Shown here: in pieces, positions 7,103-8,890 of the stretch
Layout: each line of letters opens with the position of its first letter
Numbering within the stretch: the first letter of the stretch is position 1
Assembly (NCBI GenBank): GCA_965369445.1
Contig: CBDUQU010000126.1
Location: 1-8,890, forward strand
DNA from: SM23-73-3 sp965369445
GTDB taxonomy: Bacteria > Zixibacteria > MSB-5A5 > SM1-73
Direction of reading: 5' to 3'
DNA length: 8,890 nt
The notes under the pieces: generated by a model
The model's input: the letters and a program-made list of their open reading frames with translations, nothing else
What the model was told of the DNA's origin: nothing
Database searches by the model: none
Translations under genes and position numbers: made by a program

Positions 7103-8116
7103 ATGAAGACGAGAGTGATTGGTCTGCTTGCCATCTTAATGATTCTCAGTCTGGCGAACGCGGCCTATACCGGTGAGTTCTCAAGGGTGGGCACGATCGG
7201 AGCCCAGTTCCTTAAGATCGGAATGGGAGCCAGGTACGTGGCCATGGGTGAGGCATCGGTAGCCTGCGTGAATGACGCTTACGCCATGTACTGGAATCCT
7301 GCGGCGCTTACCGAGATACCCGAATCCAATTTATCGCTGACCAACGTGGACTGGATACTGGACGTGCAGCTAAATCATGCTGCCTTTGCAAAATCTCTGG
7401 ACGAATACAGCGCCTTCGGCGTCAGCCTTACCACCCTGACCATGGGTAACATGGAGATTACCACACTGGAGGAGCCGGAGGGGACTGGTGAAACCTTTAC
7501 CGCATCGTCCTATGCTTTAACGCTGGGATTTGCTCGAAAGCTAACCGACAGGTTTTCTGCCGGCATAAACGGGAAATACATATGGGAGAGCATATCCGAG
7601 GAGAGAGCTTCTGGATTTGCCTTCGACTTCGGCACCCTGTTTTACACTGGTTTCAAAAGCCTGAGAATGGGCATGAACATCTCCAATTTGGGGCCGGAGA
7701 TGAAACTGGGAGGGCCGGAGCTGGATACTTACCATAATCCCCAACCCGGAAATCCCAACTACGACAACGTCAAGGCCAAGCTGGCCGTGGACCCGTATGA
7801 TCTGCCCCTCACCTTCAGATTCGGAATGGCCTATGACTTAGTCGATTCCCCGGAATCAAAATTCACCGTTACCGCCGAGGCAAAGCATCCCAACGACAAC
7901 GTTCAGCAGGCCAGCTTAGGCGGTGAGTATCAATGGAAGGAGACCTTCTCCTTAAGAGGCGGATACAAGCTGAACTACGAGGAGGAGGGGTTGACGCTGG
8001 GGGGCGGCATAAAAGTCAATGCTGGCAAAAACACCAAGCTGGACATAAGCTATGCCTGGGCCGATTTCTCTCACCTCTCCAGCGTTCATCGGTTCTCCTT
8101 GGGCTTTGAATTTTAG
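7103..8116 (+). CDS. PorV/PorQ-family outer-membrane beta-barrel protein
   Basis: A 337-residue protein read from ATG 7103. The signal peptide is MKTRVIGLLAILMILSLANA, with likely cleavage after residue 20. The mature N-terminus carries the family signature GAQFLKIGMGARYVAMGEA (about 33-51) and then YWNPAAL (63-69), typical of PorV/PorQ (UPF0164-like) proteins with a FadL-like barrel. Alternating hydrophobic/polar strands run to the end, which finishes HRFSLGFEF with a terminal phenylalanine. In characterised T9SS organisms PorV binds the sorting domains of cargo and shuttles them to the attachment complex, while PorQ is a related component. Here the gene directly follows a cargo-like gene, so a dedicated PorV paralogue is a reasonable inference. 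In FCB candidate phyla such genes occur in many copies, so the exact role (PorV versus a generic transporter-like barrel) is unproven. The gene is followed by an intrinsic terminator. Confidence 0.9.
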   Translation: MKTRVIGLLAILMILSLANAAYTGEFSRVGTIGAQFLKIGMGARYVAMGEASVACVNDAYAMYWNPAALTEIPESNLSLTNVDWILDVQLNHAAFAKSLDEYSAFGVSLTTLTMGNMEITTLEEPEGTGETFTASSYALTLGFARKLTDRFSAGINGKYIWESISEERASGFAFDFGTLFYTGFKSLRMGMNISNLGPEMKLGGPELDTYHNPQPGNPNYDNVKAKLAVDPYDLPLTFRFGMAYDLVDSPESKFTVTAEAKHPNDNVQQASLGGEYQWKETFSLRGGYKLNYEEEGLTLGGGIKVNAGKNTKLDISYAWADFSHLSSVHRFSLGFEF

Positions 8117-8170
8117 TTGCCCCATCAGGCCAAGACAAACATCGTACTCTTATCTCCCTTGGAACTCTTT

Positions 8171-8206
8171 AGGTCGGGTAGGATCGCAAGATCTATCCGA
8201 CCTTTT
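8171..8206 (+). terminator. Strong rho-independent terminator ending the operon
   Basis: The 5' arm (8171-8185) pairs with the 3' arm (8190-8203) to give 14 base pairs with a single bulged G at 8182 and one G·T wobble. The loop is GCAA (8186-8189), a stable GNRA tetraloop. A T run of four (8203-8206; its first T also closes the stem) and further T-rich sequence follow. It lies 54 bases after the PorV-like stop codon. Confidence 0.9.
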
Positions 8207-8626
8207 CATTTCCTCTCCGGTCTCTGCAAAGTGATTTCGAGCTCACCAAAGATCCTCCTATGATTCAATAATTCCAAGAATCGTCTGTCTCATGTTTTGC
8301 GCAGACCCCGATGAGTGCTCCGGATGAGGGGTTAACGGATGATGAACCGCCCTCGCCAGGTCACCTTGGCCAGTTTACCCTTCCGCCATGGGCAATGTTC
8401 AAAAACGGATTTAAGTTTTGGGGGAAGCTGTCGATAAAAGCAATGATCGTAACGTCCCCACACTTAAGAAACGTCCCCAACATTTCTGCTTGAGAAGCTA
8501 CAGAAGGGTGCGGCCGAACCTAAACTCAGCCCAAAGATGTGAATCAGAATTCACTCTTCACCTGGGGCTTAGGCCACCGGCAAGACACTACTCTCCGTGA
8601 TGCTTCTGGATAACACAAAGGGTGCT
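8207..8626. other. Probable non-coding spacer after the operon
   Basis: This 420-base stretch lies between the terminator and the oxidoreductase remnant. Short open frames of about 60 codons exist in two frames (8311-8493 and 8418-8600), but they overlap each other, lack ribosome binding sites and recognisable motifs, and are not called as genes. The only structure seen is the repeat/foldback element at 8411-8479. Some of this could be decayed coding sequence, given the state of the gene to the right. Confidence 0.6.
8411..8479. repeat. Small repeat/foldback element with AACGTCCCCA direct repeats
   Basis: The 10-bp word AACGTCCCCA occurs at 8451-8460 and again at 8470-8479, separated by CACTTAAGA, which contains the palindrome CTTAAG. 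The left part (8411-8424) is imperfectly complementary to 8455-8467: six pairs, one mismatch, one more pair, one bulge, then five pairs including a G·T. The region could thus fold into a hairpin with about a 30-nt loop. On the reverse strand the word reads TGGGGACGTT, which resembles GGGGACGTT-containing intergenic repeats near REP-associated tyrosine transposases, as I recall them. No transposase is present here, so this may be a solitary non-autonomous copy. Confidence 0.4.
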
Positions 8627-8890
8627 ATGAGAATTGGAATCTTGGGAGGAGGGCTCACCGGTCTGACTGCCGCCTCTTGTCCACAAAAAGGAAATCCTAA
8701 AAGAATACAGGTTGATGTCCTGGAGAAGGACTCCGAATGTGGAGGATTGCTGAAGAGTTTTCGGAGGGGGGGTTCACCTTTGATTGCCGGGGAGCGCATA
8801 TAATATACTCGCGGGACGGAGAGGCGGTCGATCTCATGCCAAGAAGGATGTTTTAGAGAAAATTGCCACAGAAGAAGGATAGAAAGAGCT
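8627..8890 (+). pseudogene. Frameshifted N-terminus of an FAD/NAD(P)-dependent amine-oxidase-type oxidoreductase
   Basis: From ATG 8627 the protein opens MRIGILGGGLTGLTAA, a dinucleotide-binding Rossmann motif, followed by VDVLEKDSECGGLLKSF, the usual second strand with its ribose-binding acidic residue and the GG motif. Homology then continues in the -1 frame (GGFTFDCRGAHIIYSRD, from about 8767), and returns after about 8851 to the original frame (RENCHRRRIERA) up to the window edge. Without correction, the first frame stops at 8801-8803 and the second at 8854-8856. The resemblance is to protoporphyrinogen-oxidase/UDP-galactopyranose-mutase-like flavoproteins (COG1232 type) often found in cell-surface polysaccharide clusters. 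The segment ASCPQKG after the glycine motif lacks the expected helix residues, so further damage is possible. The gene may be a true pseudogene, or intact with two homopolymer sequencing errors. The 3' end lies outside the window. Confidence 0.7.

Noticed and set aside
8311..8600. Two overlapping frames of about 60 codons in the spacer
   Set aside because: No ribosome binding site, no recognisable motif, and they run across the repeat element.
8755..8772. Programmed -1 ribosomal frameshift in the oxidoreductase gene
   Set aside because: There is no canonical X-XXY-YYZ slippery heptamer in the right phase, and a second opposite shift follows about 90 bases later, which fits indels better.

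Overview
The window looks like a chromosomal fragment from an uncultured Gram-negative bacterium, probably of the FCB superphylum (for example KSB1, Calditrichota, Marinimicrobia or a similar candidate phylum). That placement is inferred from gene content: a TonB-dependent receptor with an N-terminal carboxypeptidase-regulatory-like domain, a large exported protein ending in a type IX secretion (T9SS)-style sorting domain, and a PorV/PorQ-family outer-membrane protein, all adjacent. Every recognisable gene is on the + strand. No tRNA, rRNA, CRISPR array or intact insertion sequence was seen.

Layout. Positions 2-1300 hold the 3' part, or possibly all, of a GAF-HisKA-HATPase sensor histidine kinase. 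Positions 1301-1570 are a leader region with a 15-bp palindrome and a longer inverted repeat. Positions 1571-8116 form a likely three-gene operon: a TonB-dependent receptor (TTG start), an 882-aa secreted protein with a fibronectin III-like region and a C-terminal sorting domain, and a PorV/PorQ-family protein. A strong intrinsic terminator at 8171-8206 closes the operon. Positions 8207-8626 appear non-coding and carry a small repeat/foldback element. From 8627 to the window edge lies the N-terminal part of an FAD/NAD(P)-dependent amine-oxidase-type protein, broken by two compensating single-base frameshifts.

How the genes may work together (inference). The receptor and the PorV/PorQ-family protein would both sit in the outer membrane. 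The middle protein would be exported to the periplasm by its signal peptide and then carried to the cell surface through its C-terminal sorting domain, with the PorV-like protein as the expected shuttle or anchor partner. The three could form a surface uptake or binding module for a substrate that cannot be named from the sequence. The upstream kinase could sense a cue, but no response regulator is visible in the window, so a link between kinase and operon is unproven.

The most interesting points are the receptor/cargo/PorV triad, an EF-hand-like calcium-loop motif just before the receptor's last beta strand, the unassigned N-terminal region of the 882-aa protein, the palindromic leader, and the homopolymer-associated frameshifts at the right edge.
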